Assembly (NCBI RefSeq): GCF_000003605.2 | Contig: NW_003149268.1 | Span: 412,059-476,058 of the forward strand | Reading direction: 5' to 3' | DNA from: Saccoglossus kowalevskii | Lineage: Eukaryota > Hemichordata > Enteropneusta > Harrimaniidae | Length of the DNA stretch: 64,000 bases | Shown here: one piece after another, positions 51,889 to 64,000 of the stretch | Layout: every line of letters starts with the position of its first letter | Position numbering within the stretch: the stretch's first letter is position 1 | Position numbers and translations under genes: made by a program | The notes under the pieces: generated by a model | The model's input: only the letters and a program-made list of their open reading frames with translations | Databases searched by the model: none | Told to the model about the DNA's origin: nothing

Positions 51889-54800
51889 CATGTTTATTTA
51901 TTTTTTGTTTCTTAAAATAGTAACTAAAAGAAAAGCAATCAATCAGCATTGTATTGTTGCCAGAACATCTTTTAACCGAAAGCACCGTTGTATACGGACG
52001 AGACAGCGCCTATATAGTTGTCATTGCACCACGTTGCCGGCTAAATAGCAAAGTAAATAATAGTACCCCCAAAATGCCACATTCAATAAGACCGAGCAAC
52101 GGATTTGAAAACTACTATAAAACATTTGGCGTCAAATCAGCATGTGCGTTCAAGAAAAACACGCGATTTAGCAGTGGTTTATGCAACAGAAGTTCAACGC
52201 CACAGTGAATGTAAACAATGGATTCACAATTGTGCACACAATCATTGTAACAACTTAGTTCCCTGTATTTTGATGCCCAATTCCGCGGTAAGGTCAGTTA
52301 ATTTCCTCTTGGTTAAACATTATAATATATAATACCAGAATAACAGACAAAATAGCTAATTAATGTCTGGAACAAGTAATTATTAATTTTCACATTTGTG
52401 AGAAATTAATGTTTGACTGTACATGTGAACACGGAACTGAAAAATGCAGAAAGCAAACAAATATGTAACATACTCAGAGCCGATAAGTCATCCCTATGTT
52501 GTATTAAAATGTAATTTTATACTAGTAAATTACATTTTATTCGTTCTCACTGTCAAATAATGTTGAGCTCAGTTCCAAAATATTAGTGTCATTCTTCCGT
52601 AGTATCAGTGTTGGCCAAATTTGCAATATTCACACCATTTTTCTAATTAAATAAAAACAAATAACACACTTTCCCAAACCTCGCGATTCGGGTAATAAAA
52701 GATAGAAATACAAGTTGATATACATTAAACAAAGTAAATTTGAGGTGAGATGCACGGCGTAATCGCCGATTCTTAAAGGAGCGGGTGTTATATCGATTTT
52801 TAAACACACGATGGAAATCGACCCGGTAGGATGCAATACACATGGGAACACAGGGAATTCGCAAGTAGGATATTAAGCGGGATTGTTTCATTACCCGTTG
52901 TTTTCTACTTAAAGGCGCCTATAACCAGATCTCGCGGATGTCTTCGCCCATCATTTTTCCATTACGTCCTTTGCCGTGTCTGTAAAATGGAAAATCCACC
53001 CGCGAGTAAAATAATGAAACTATCTTCAACTGGAATTTAAAATAGCGTTTTTCTCACCCAAGGATCTTTGTCTTACCGAGCTTCCAGGCATTTTTGTGTG
53101 TGTGTTAGTTCTGGAAACTTTTGTAAGACCGTGGCTCGCTCCATAAGCCGGGTATAACTGGGGGCTATACAAGAGAGACGCATATTCCTCGCCTATTACC
53201 ACTTTTCACACTTTAAACAAAAGAGCATGACAAATTGGCTGCCAGGCGCATGTAATTGAGCGAAGAACATGTAAATTCTGATCGACAAGGAAAGTTGAAA
53301 AATACGACCTTTGAAGAAAGAGGACGCCTGAGAATCGATGGTATGATGATGCTCCTTCTTGAAAAAATAGTACGCAGCAGTTGGACGTCTGTTTCCAGTC
53401 TAAGAATGCATTTCCACGCGCTTCGCCCAGTTTACCACCTACTTGTTAGGGTCCATTTTTAAGGGGTTACATTTTTTTTTCACTTGAAAAGGTTAAGTGG
53501 GCTATTATGTCTCGACCCAACATGAAAACGACCAGAAACGTTTAACAAAAAAAAAAGTCCTTGAGAGCAGCTTGCTATGAGTGGTTACTTTTTAGCTTTC
53601 TGAGTCCAACTCTGTCTCACCCCTATCCACATTCCAGCCACACAAACTTGAAATTGGATTACAAGCATGCAGTAAAAAGTTTATTACAAGTTGAGCGAGT
53701 CAAGAAGAAGGGTGTTTCTAAGTATCAGTTAATATCTGGCATAAGTACCCAAGTGACAGCGTAGAATCACTAAGTCGATTCACATGAATGGCTACCGCCG
53801 CCAAGGTGGTCAAGATACCAAAATAAGCGCAGCTGTTTCGTCAAACTCTACATTCTGATCGCTAAATTTCTTCCAAAATCTCACCACAGGGTACGGAATA
53901 AAGTTGTGCATGTTGGGCTGGGGTTTCCCGGTGCCTGGAGGGGCTGGAGTAGCTGCATAAGGAAACAGCTTTCTCGGGAGATGAGGAGGACACACACACG
54001 ATCACCCCAAGGGCCGAGTGTTCATTTGAATAACACCACGAAGAAGAATGACTGGGAAGCCACGCTGTCCACACTGCTGTTACATTATGGTGTCCCAAGA
54101 TCAATCCCTACACTTCCCGAAACTATTGTCCATACCATTTGCTTTGCGGTTTCAAATCTGAATATGGAAATATATTTATCCTTGACTGTTAACTAGCAAT
54201 AAAAAATACTGAATCATTTTTCTGTTTTCTTACACCTTTCAAAATAGGTTTTACATTATCCAAGTATTATGACCCAAATGTTGATTCCGCCGCCCTCCCC
54301 AATTACCATAGTACAAACTAAAAGCGTTGTCTCTTTTATTCCTGCTTATCTAAATTTTGCGCGCATCGCCAGTAGTTAAGAAGCCGTATTATAGTAGGAG
54401 GACGCCGAGGCAGAAGAAGGATAACAGAGACAGGCGGGTCGATGCGGGAAAAGCCGTGACCACATCATTGTACTGATTACACTAGAGGTATATTTATGGC
54501 GAACGTTGTTATTATTATATTATTTTTAAAAGTATTATCATTGTTGCGTGCCAGACATTTTGGCGAGTTCTAACAAAAAACTATGCAGCATATTGGAACT
54601 GTTTATTTTTAATCGTACAATGTGTATATCGTGCCTTATTGTGCATCACTATAGCGCTGTATACCGAGTAGTATTTTTAAGATTAAATTATTTGGTTTCG
54701 GTTGACTTATTTTCCACTTGTCGTTCACTCTATCGCCACACAGTCTCGTCTGATAGACTCGGACTTAGATGCTTTTCCACTTGCCTTGGCGCTGACGACA

Positions 54801-56799
54801 CGCCGGGAGGAGAAAAGGTGCCCACACACAAAGAGTAGATAAAATACAATGGCAATTATACTATATTATAACACACGCGTTCAGTCCGCAATTTGTGTCC
54901 ACAATTTTGCTTATTTAGTCCAGTATATTATTAAGTCAGCTAACAAAAATAACGATCACGCGGCTCGGCCGATCGTGATTGCCGCGGTACTGCATGGAGT
55001 CGGCATTATCACTACCGTGCGAGTACATCGCTAGATGTATCTGTAAGGAATGCTATCACCAGCCCTAGAATCGTCATCGGACACATATACATGTTAAACG
55101 GAGCTATAACGGTTAAGTTAATGTGCTACAACTGTTAAAACAATACGACGTGGCCATTATAAGCTCGGAGTCGGATTTGTCTCTCCCGGTGATTTCTGTG
55201 TTCATTGTTTGTGAATTTATCGCATTGCTCTTGTGTTTATCGGTAATGTTACACCTCATCGTAGTCAGATAACGGTGGAATAAAAAGCGAATGATTCTCC
55301 TATATAATGTCGTTTATATTGAACTCATTCACGCCCCATCACATCGTGGAGTATTACCCTATATGTACTTACAACGTATGACCATCAGCACCAGGGACTT
55401 CTTACACAGGTATTCATTCAATAACGTTCATAATATTAAACGTCTTTTATTCACGGTTTGAATGGTATCATTCAATGCCAGTTACTTTTTTAATGTCTGA
55501 AAAATCGCTACGAATGAGTGTATTTCGCTGCTTCTTAAATCTAGCGGAATCGAGATGTCAAGATGGCCGAGAATCATGTTTTTTTTTTTTGCATTTGAGT
55601 CATGCCAAGTATTCTTTAAGAAAACACATTCTCATCTGATTTCTATAGTTAACATCAGAAGCACGAAAATATTGACATTGACATTCGAAAGACACACACT
55701 ACAGGCTTACAAAGAATTCGTTAGTTTTTGGTTTCAATGTCATCACAAAATTGACTTGCATTTTAATGTCGCTTTTGACGAGTGTGTAGTCGATGAAATC
55801 GGACAAGAGAATCAAACAGAAAACAAATGCTCGCGGACTTGATTTACATTTCACCCGGAAAACGACGCGTGATTTTCCTCTTCGCAGGCGGCTGGGTATG
55901 TATGTGTCAACTAGCATTAAGAAACTTCGACGAAGACGCAGAGCTAAATCAGTAATTTAAACTATGCAAGTGAATTCGTATTCGCCCCCTTGTGAGAAGC
56001 CACCAACGTAATACGCGTCCTGTATTCTATTACAAAACAAATCGATTTTGTTTCCAGTGTACACTGGAGACCTAGTAGGAAGTAATTTCTAAGCAAAACC
56101 TTTTCCTAGGTTATAACGAGCTGTAGACACGAAATCAAATTTCCACAAGGTGCCTTTAATTTGCGTGTTTTTTTTCCAGCCACCACAGAACGTCAGTCGT
56201 TCACATACCCAACCCCCGCTATCAAAAAAAAAATTTACGTTTGGGAACACGTCATGTTGTAGTTTATAACCCTCTTATTATATTTTGTGAAAGAAAAATA
56301 TTAATTTGTTAATATTAATGTAAAAGAATAAAATATTAATACCAATCGTTATCGCACCTGCGATCGAATCATATTTAGGTAACGGAAGTCTCACACCCAG
56401 ATTTTATTAAAGCCCGATTTAGCTAACCCTGTAATAACCATTCTCATTTTAGTTTAGTTCAGAGCTCTTTCACGTCTTATGTGCGTGTTTATAATATTTT
56501 TTTTTTGTCAAATAAAAAATACAAAACGCGACATTGCAAATTCCATTTAATAAGTATGATGAGTCGTATCTATGATGGAAGATATATGGAGAACTATGAG
56601 TAAAAATAGAATATTGTGATTATTTCATAATGCTCTCATATATTTTGTATTCATACTGGTTCAACAAAATGAATATATTAAACAAAATACTCATTCCTAT
56701 TTAATTTTTTGGAGGAAGAAAAATAAAGAACAAACAAAAACGAATTGCTTACTAGTATTTGAAAAAGGTGACGAGAAAAGTATAAACAATGCACAAACT

Positions 56800-57455
56800 T
56801 TATTTTTGGCGGGAATACGGTGCAGACGACACAGGGACAACAGAAAAATTAGGAAATCGATTGTTTATATTATTATTTTGAATATAATACCACAAACTCG
56901 CAAACAACGAAATCAAAGACGAATGCAGTCACGTCAATTTTGTCAGACAGGACGCTGCCGACGACAATTAACGTCAGGAAGAACCGAACGATTAGAATAT
57001 CAGTTTATATTTTTATCATTAAAAAACATATTTACAAACAACAAAAACAAAGAAGAAGGAAACAAGTTAATTTTTGCAGGAATCCGACGCAGACGACACT
57101 AGTAGTTAAAATGGTTAACGTCAAGAAGAACTGAAATTGAGAATATCAATTGTTTATATATATTTTTATTAAAAAGCATAATTGCAAACAACAAAAACAA
57201 AGAAGAGGGAAACAAGTTAATTTTGGCGGGAATCCGAGGCAAACGACACTGGTAGTTAAACTAGTTAATGTCAAGAAGAACTGAAAAATTAGAATATCAA
57301 TTGTTTATATTTTTATCATTAAACAAATACTTGCAAACAACAAAAACAAAAAAGACGAAATCGAGTTAATTTTGGCGGGAAATCTGACGCAGACGACACT
57401 AGTGGTTAAAATAGTTAACGTCAAGAAGAACTGAAAGATGAGAAAATCAATTGCT
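56800..57455. repeat. Diverged ~133-150 bp tandem repeat, five copies
   Basis: Recurring landmarks in order are ttttggcgggaatccgacgc, agacgacact, gttaacgtcaagaagaactg, agaatatcaattgtttatat and caaacaacaaaaacaaag. The ggcggga-type landmark falls near 56805, 56938, 57071, 57221 and 57370, so the first two periods are about 133 bp and the later ones about 150 bp. The first two copies are the most diverged. The 98-aa plus-strand ORF over the first copies is a by-product. Confidence 0.9.
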
Positions 57456-60400
57456 GTTCTTTAACCCTTGTATATTTCATTCATTTATCCACGTACGACG
57501 GTTGTTCTTTTCAAATTCATTTCTCATCCCATCTAATCATATATCAACACGACTAATCACCAAGTCATTTGGAATCCCAACTATTTCATCCAAGCTATTC
57601 GTTTTCTAATCAGCTGTAATGCAGGCTTATATAAGTTATTCCGTGATTCATTCTTCTCACGTTAGTTTCATGTTGCACAAACTGCGTTGCGATGAGCGAA
57701 TTTTTCCTCAACGATTTACTCCCGAGCTTGCCAAGACTTAGTACTAATTATTTGTCGTAGTAATACGCAAAAAAGTTATAGAACAAAGGAATATTGAATA
57801 AAGTAAATATTAACGAAGACGGCGCCGTCACTATTTGAGGTCAAAGTTCGTTCAATTCTAAGTGATTACTTTTAGCGTATTTTATTTTATTATGGTCGTG
57901 AACTTCAACTAAACACAGTAATTGAATGCTGCTTGATGAGCTCTGAACATTGACACATTTTTAACTGAAAAAAAAACAATGCATGAGAGAAGAATTGTGC
58001 CAGTTATGTTCTTGTTGGTAAAAATGTAAGCACAACAAATGGATTGTGCGCTGCCACGAGAAGCAATGACCATAAATTAACACTTTTGTACGTGATATAT
58101 TGCTAAAAGCACTCGCCCTCTTTTAACTGCAATTTTTTACTTCGTGTGACTCCAGCCCACACGCATGGTGGTTTGTCCCACTATTACCGAAATTATAAAA
58201 CCAAAAAAAAAGTAGCATACATTCTGATACAAATAATTAGAAGGTTTTCTAATTATAAAGGGGTGTTATCTCTATTTACCAGCGTCGGACTTTTTAGTAC
58301 TTTGGGACGAGGCAGGAACACAAGGTGTGACGCCATTATCAGATCCCCATAAATCGTGCGGATGCTGGGAGTTGCCAATAACAATGGCTTAAAAATAGAT
58401 ATTGCCAAAATTTCCGTCATTTTCGCTCCATGATAAATATCCCAGGATACAGCTAATCTCCTTCACGACTCACATTATACTATTCATGACGCATTTTGGC
58501 GGAATGGGGGTGAAACAGATGAATTTTACTCGAGTTTCGTCCTGAATTATTAATGTTGATAATTTATGGGCACATGCTACGTCGTACACTATGCATGTAT
58601 TATTGTGGTAACAGAAATATAGTCCAGCACTTGGCAAATACCTCCAATGTTGGGGGACCCCTTAACATTTTTGATAACCGTGCACCTTCAGCTTTCAACG
58701 CTGGACATTCAGAGCCAGAAAAAAAAAACTGTGTCGCAATTGTGTGATATTAATGGCGTTCTTATAATACTGTGCAAAATACTAGAACAAGGCAGTACAT
58801 GTTAACGTTCGACCAGCACCCTGGTGCCCCACCCTTTCCAAGACGCAGACGTACCAATCCATTTCGTTCCATTCCGATAGAACTGCATTATGTGACTGAT
58901 GAATTGATTCGAAACGTGTTTTTTTTCCCAAATTTAAAAGTAAACCGTGACGTATTTGGCCTTTATTTCCTTTGTTAAGCTGGGTTTGCATATACAATAG
59001 TTAATGGGGTCAGACCTTTACAATAAAGGTTACTTAGACCGATTCGTATTCTTTATCAATCCCAAATTTCTCGTATATTATACCCTTTGTGCAGGTGTTG
59101 AAACGTGATTGCTTGGCTAAGTTGTGAGGACAGCGTTCTGCATGGTGGACCATCAAAGGGTTATCCCCTCTGATTTACGATTCGAAAACACCGCCCGTGA
59201 ATAGAGCGCAACAAACATGAAAACAAACACCCGATGACCCTTCTTCGTACCCGACAGGCCGGGCTGGTCATAATATCACCGCTGGTGGCCAACAGACCAC
59301 GTATTCACACACACTCACTACAATGTTATTCAACGTTTTAAAGACCCTTGCAAATGCGTGTTGAAGAATATCCCAACACTCAATGCGTTTCCAATGCATC
59401 TTCTCAATCTTCAACTATCGACTACTTTACCGCAAACAACTTGAAAAATACACTACATTCATGGGTGCAAGTAATAAGGAACTTAATTGCGTAGATTGTT
59501 TTTTATTTTGTGTATTTTTCGAAGTAGACATCTCACCCTCATTAAGGGCATCTAAAACTCGAATAAGTTAAACAATTGTGCATGCGAATCACCAGCAATA
59601 AAAGCAGCATTCACAAACACACCTCTAAAATGAGGGTGATTTACTGTTATATTTCATTGCTCTGATGTGTTTCACCCTCGGGTACTTCAGCAGTTTGCTC
59701 GAAGTCGTAAAACTTGAAATGGTGGGGATGCAATTTGCGTGCAAGGCCACATGTACGGCACGAGATGGATGAAAAAATCCACGTAAAATATCAGTCTACC
59801 AAGTTCAGTTTCAACAATACTGTTCCACGCCCACTGGTAACCTAGCAACTCTCATGAGGAGTAGTGGTGTATAGAAATTATGTGCTCGAGTTGAATACAC
59901 AACATAATTTAGTAAAACACACACGAGTGATTTCAGACTTAGCGGTGCGACTGCAAAGCAATTTTTTGCTTTTGTTTCGTTTTATATTTTATTTAATCTG
60001 TTTTTTCGCCACTGATCGTTGATTTGCTTATTACAAAGGTTAAAACTCCTCAGACATCCCCAAAGCGTTGACGTCATCGTCTACGTCACGTCTCATTTTC
60101 CAGTGCATGGATATCGACATTGATAGCACCGAAGAAAACAAACTGGACGCCCTGCAATGAAGATAAAATCCAACCCGCGAAAGATTTATGGATCTGATCG
60201 GGTTACCCCACTGTGGAAGTTTACTAACCCACTTACACCGTTAGAAAATATTACACCATTCGTTACCGCTGAAGTTTCAATTTCCTGTGTTTCCGCGTTT
60301 CTCAAAGGGACGCTTTTTCGCGAATGGTTGCTTGAATAAAATCTCCGGACTTGCCACCGATTATAAATAGCCCCACGAACCAGAGAGCACAAACAACCCG

Positions 60401-60879
60401 GATGTAATTAATTAAATGTAGGTGTAATAAATGGGGTGTCAATTATTTGTACTAATTATTAAAATTAATTAATACTATTTTCAGTTCTATGTTGGGAAAC
60501 TGTAACCATCTTGCCCTTTTTCTACGCGTTCTACGTCGTGACAAAAACTCCTCTATCACTTACAAGAATACATTACCTTATAAAAAGATTTTGAAAAATT
60601 ACGATTTCTCTAACACTGAAAACAAATTCTCTCATCATTAAATCATAAATTTAAACTGGATTTTCGATGACACGTGTGTAAAAGGAAAGATTATTCTGCC
60701 ATATGTTTCCAAGGGTAACTCCGCGAAAGCCTCCCCATTTTATGTTTTTTAGTATTCGGAAACCTTTTGTTCCAAGACATAGTCAGAAAGGACCGAACTT
60801 TACATAAAAATGAAATTTTATTTCAATCGCTATTGTTACGTTACGACATTATAAACAAGCTTTAAAGTTTAGAGACGCT
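57456..60879. other. Non-coding stretch, no recognised gene
   Basis: Only short unrecognised ORFs on both strands; one CRE palindrome at 60069-60076. No repeat or RNA gene seen. Confidence 0.5.
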
Positions 60880-61200
60880 TAACGACTTCAAAGGACTAGA
60901 CATAACCAAATACAGCAATTAAATGCCATCCATTCCAAATATGGCAAGATGAAGATGTAGAAAGGTATTCAGGGGGACAGTAACTCATGTCTTTCTCTGC
61001 GAAGAGTTTTAGGAGAGGAATATAACTTATGATACATGTAAATATATCATATTGAAGAGATCTGAAATTAAAACTACAGATAAAATTGTACCGTATTTTA
61101 TGTCTTTTGTCAGAGCGCTATAAAAATGCAATGAATCTGTAAAGGTTTTTCAAATAATCGTCAGCCATGCAACCTTATTGCGAGATCCCTTATTATATCT
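60880..61200 (+). mobile_element. Possible decayed LINE 3' coding tail
   Basis: In one plus-strand frame, interrupted by about four stops, the translation resembles the end of LINE ORF2 proteins. A segment reading GTVTHVFLCEEF is followed by ERN, like the usual zinc-knuckle line E.HFLF.C..Y...R. After a polar stretch come KIVPYFMSFVRAL and, at the end, QIIVSHATLLRDPLL, like the usual closing F...A..LR..LL. The match is of general pattern only. The first half of a zinc knuckle (CxxC) is not seen. It could be chance. Confidence 0.3.
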
Positions 61201-63418
61201 ATTGAGTTATGTTTTTTTTATTAACGAGAAGTGCGCATTAATGGCGTGTCCATCTGGGCATAATGGTATCATTACATGGGAGAGCAAAATACACGTTCCG
61301 CGCGGTGAATTTTTCGCATCGAGTATTTGAAAATTGCTGAATAATCAGGAGATTTCCTTATTTGGGGATAATCTCTTGCGCATTTCGAAAACTACGAGGA
61401 AGAACGAAAATCAATATCTATCAGTTCCTTACCACAATTCAGACTTTTTTTTAAAAAAATGACAGGCATAACATTGCCAGTCATAGAAGTTAATGAATGT
61501 TGGCAAACTTACACTGCGACTGCGCAATGGAATATATGGTACTCGCTTTGAATACATATATTTCGTTTCACATTGGCATGGGATAGTTTAATTTACGACG
61601 ATGCACTAGTACATATGTCCCTGTAATTACAGTATGTTTTTTTCAAAGCCTAACCTTTATAGTGCAGTGGATATTTTACAAGAAAAACAGCATCACTTTT
61701 TCGAAATATATAAATAAATATATGTATATATGGGGGCAATTACAAAACATACAATATCGAAGCTAAATAATAAATATTTGTGGAATGCATATGTGAGGTT
61801 TGACCTTTGACAGTCATTCATTCCAATATATTTCTAAAAACCTAAATTAGGGGTAACCGGCTTTGATTTTATATACGAATCCCAGTAAAGTTCGAAGTTT
61901 ACCAAGTTGTTCACAACATGGCCGTCATTCAAGGGTCATAACGCCGTAGCCGAACGAATAAAATGCGCGTGTAACGTGGTCTAATTTAATTTGCCATTTT
62001 ATAAAAATGTCAAGTATATCTACAGATATGCATGTAATGATTGAGAAGAACACAGAATTATGGGTAATGTTGGAGACTGTTCATGCTTCATATATTTAAA
62101 CTCATTAAGCGGTATTCAAGTTGATATGATAGTATGACTTGAATCTCATTTTATCCGTTTAAATTTAAACATCTGCAAAATGAAAACTTAGTGATTTTAG
62201 AAAATGATAAACTGAGTTAAAACACATTTTCTCTGGGCTGTCTAAATCTCATACACGGAACAGACAAAAAACCCGGACAATTCATAGAATGGACCGTGAC
62301 GAATGAAAACACACTGAGCCAGCAGTAGTGTTTGCATATTGCTTTGTATATTATGTATGCAATTTCCAGTAATGTATTGTATTAGAAGTCATCTGAAATT
62401 ATGATGTAAATTAAGCTGATCTGACAACACAGTAACAACTTGAATATTATCGAGTTACGAGCCAGTTGAACGGACATATGGACATAAATATCATATATTG
62501 AATCATTTGTCTTATACATATCAACAACAAGCAATAAAACAGATAAAAGTATACTGTAAAAAAAGAACTTCTTTTAAGTATGTAATTTCCCTACATTGAT
62601 ATTGATAACATATTCATCGCGTTTTAAATTTTCCAGTATAACAATTAATTATAGTACAATTCTACATGTTCAGATGGATTTTACTTATTAGAATCCAAAT
62701 GAATAATTAGTACGTTGGCAGTAAAAACCAATTGATAATAAATATGGCATTTCTAGCTCAAAACATGATTTCACCATTTTTGTAACATGATTCATGATGA
62801 AATGTTCATTGCTACTTTGAAAATATGTGAAACAACACTCCCAGAACAAGCAACATGAAATGTGTTCTAATGATGCTATTTTAGCTAAAAAAAATCATAT
62901 ATCTTATATATTAAAAATAAAAAAATACCCTAACTTTCCCTTCATTTTATTCGGAGAGTACTACATCGTCTTATCCCTTAGACAGACTAGCTACAATGAT
63001 GTAACCTACTTTCAAGTTCAAACACAGCCTCCTAACTTGAACCCAGTGAGTTACGAGAGTTTGCAAATCCAGCTTAATTAAGGAGGACAGCTCAAATTCA
63101 AATTCGACAGCTATTTTTTTTATTCACAGTCTCAACATTCGTTGGTGCGCAGTAATATTTTGGTCAAAGTGAGAATGCAACTTTATGATTCTAAATTTGA
63201 TAATATTATTACACATTCAAATTAGATAATTAATATGCAGATTTTTTAGGGTCTAAGAGACATCCAACGACATTTCAGCAACCAGTGTGAAGATACATAT
63301 GCACGGTTCGGAAAGCGATTTAATTATGCAAATCAACTAATAATTATGCTCCGAAGTGTACCGAGGTGTCTGCCTGGTCTGAGCAGCCTCACCATGTTGT
63401 ATCTTGCATGTTGGACAT
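61201..63418. other. Very AT-rich non-coding stretch
   Basis: No ORF with recognisable similarity and no clear repeat family. If the LINE tail before it is real, its 3' UTR would fall at the start of this stretch, but I see no tail. Confidence 0.5.
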
Positions 63419-63691
63419 ATAGATGCAAATGGTCGTTGAGATCTCGTTGAGAACAAGTGAGTCGCGAGACTTGGTTTTTGCCCCTAAAATAGAGTTCCAT
63501 TCTATTCAATCATCGCGTCCATTGTTTCTATCACCTATGTAACCATGGTATTTGTATTCACCATACCGTCATACCGTATCCGTAGAGGTTTCAGTAGTGT
63601 GATGAAGTTATTATTACTTTTTTGAGGGGTAAATACAAGTCTCGTGGTTCTCTCGCTCTCAACGAGATCTTGTCGGCCACTTTGCGTCTAA
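63419..63691. repeat. Imperfect long inverted repeat (foldback)
   Basis: The left arm (about 63419-63490) contains agatgcaaatggtcg, agatctcgttgaga, gcgagacttg and tgcccctaaaa. The reverse complement of the right arm (about 63623-63691) contains tagacgcaaagtggccg, agatctcgttgaga, acgagacttg and acccctcaaaa in the same order. The arms are about 70 bp and the loop about 130 bp. No coding potential and no obvious target duplication. A foldback-type MITE remnant or a transcribed hairpin would both fit. Confidence 0.7.
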
Positions 63692-64000
63692 AGGTCTCCC
63701 CAGCCTGTGAGCGACTCTTGTTTGAGATTTGCACACACGAGAACCAACAAGCGAATAATTATACAGAGATTATTGGAGACTGAATTGATGGTGTTTAGCA
63801 CAATGGTTATCGACTAAAACTCTTACAAGACTCCAAACCAATTAAGAATTAGAAATGCTTAGGCACGTGTCTCTACCCTGGAGGGCACACGACTTTGAGA
63901 TTGATGTAAAAGCGTACACAAAACCGCGCGAGAAGTGGGTGTGATTAAATCGCATTTCTTGTTTAACGTGAACTAAACATCAATTTTCCGAAAGGGCGTA
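63692..64000. other. Right edge, nothing recognised
   Basis: Short non-coding stretch after the foldback with no ORF, repeat or RNA gene that I can identify. Confidence 0.5.

Larger units (their letters stand above)
48038..56799. other. Non-coding stretch, no recognised gene
   Basis: AT-rich with short unrecognised ORFs. It contains a TA microsatellite (49854-49894), a strong hairpin (51826-51888), a (ctaa)n stretch near 51.4 kb, a CTCF-core-like word at 48343-48352, a CRE palindrome at 50009-50016, and a weak minus-strand exon candidate at 53885-53952. Confidence 0.5.

Noticed and set aside
9275-63430. POU octamers (ATGCAAAT) at several places, two of them 97 bp apart near 63.4 kb
   Set aside because: About eight occurrences against roughly four expected from base composition; not a convincing excess, and one lies in the LINE remnant.
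1-64000. CRISPR arrays, operons or bacterial-type features
   Set aside because: The sequence is animal nuclear DNA; the regular repeats are satellites without spacers.

Overview
The window looks like invertebrate animal (bilaterian) nuclear DNA. It is AT-rich and mostly non-coding, with tandem satellites, decayed transposable elements, simple repeats, one assembly gap (172 N), and only one gene that can be recognised with confidence. That gene is an intronless forkhead transcription factor of the FoxB class on the minus strand (35020-35994). Its forkhead domain reads closer to deuterostome FoxB than to the insect fd96C genes as I remember them. An invertebrate deuterostome such as a hemichordate is my best guess for the source, but this is inference and the species cannot be fixed from the window.

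Layout from left to right. 1-4034: non-coding. 4035-5308: a short element with terminal inverted repeats (MITE-like), then a 3-copy 42-bp repeat, then about 20 copies of a 23-bp satellite. 5309-9770: non-coding. 9771-14815: a composite repeat block. It holds a 94-bp satellite array with an assembly gap inside, then a decayed minus-strand LINE reverse transcriptase, then two diverged tandem copies of a roughly 0.9-1.0 kb unit whose 5' part is made of 94-bp-type monomers. 14816-34898: a 20-kb stretch without a recognisable gene. 34899-36300: FoxB with a poly(A) signal and upstream leader. 36301-56799: non-coding, with microsatellites, a strong hairpin, and two weak small-ORF or exon candidates (47.8 kb and 53.9 kb). 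56800-57455: a diverged ~133-150 bp tandem repeat. 60.88-61.2 kb: a possible plus-strand LINE 3' tail. 63.42-63.69 kb: a foldback (long inverted repeat).

No pathway or operon can be described. The window reads as a developmental regulator isolated in a gene-poor neighbourhood. The FoxB product is expected to be a sequence-specific nuclear DNA-binding protein, probably with Groucho-type repression through an eh1-like motif. Most other open reading frames here are short, lack similarity I can recognise, and often begin at non-ATG codons, so I left them out. No undescribed coding system was found. The most unusual structure is the composite satellite/LINE/tandem-duplication block at 9.8-14.8 kb.
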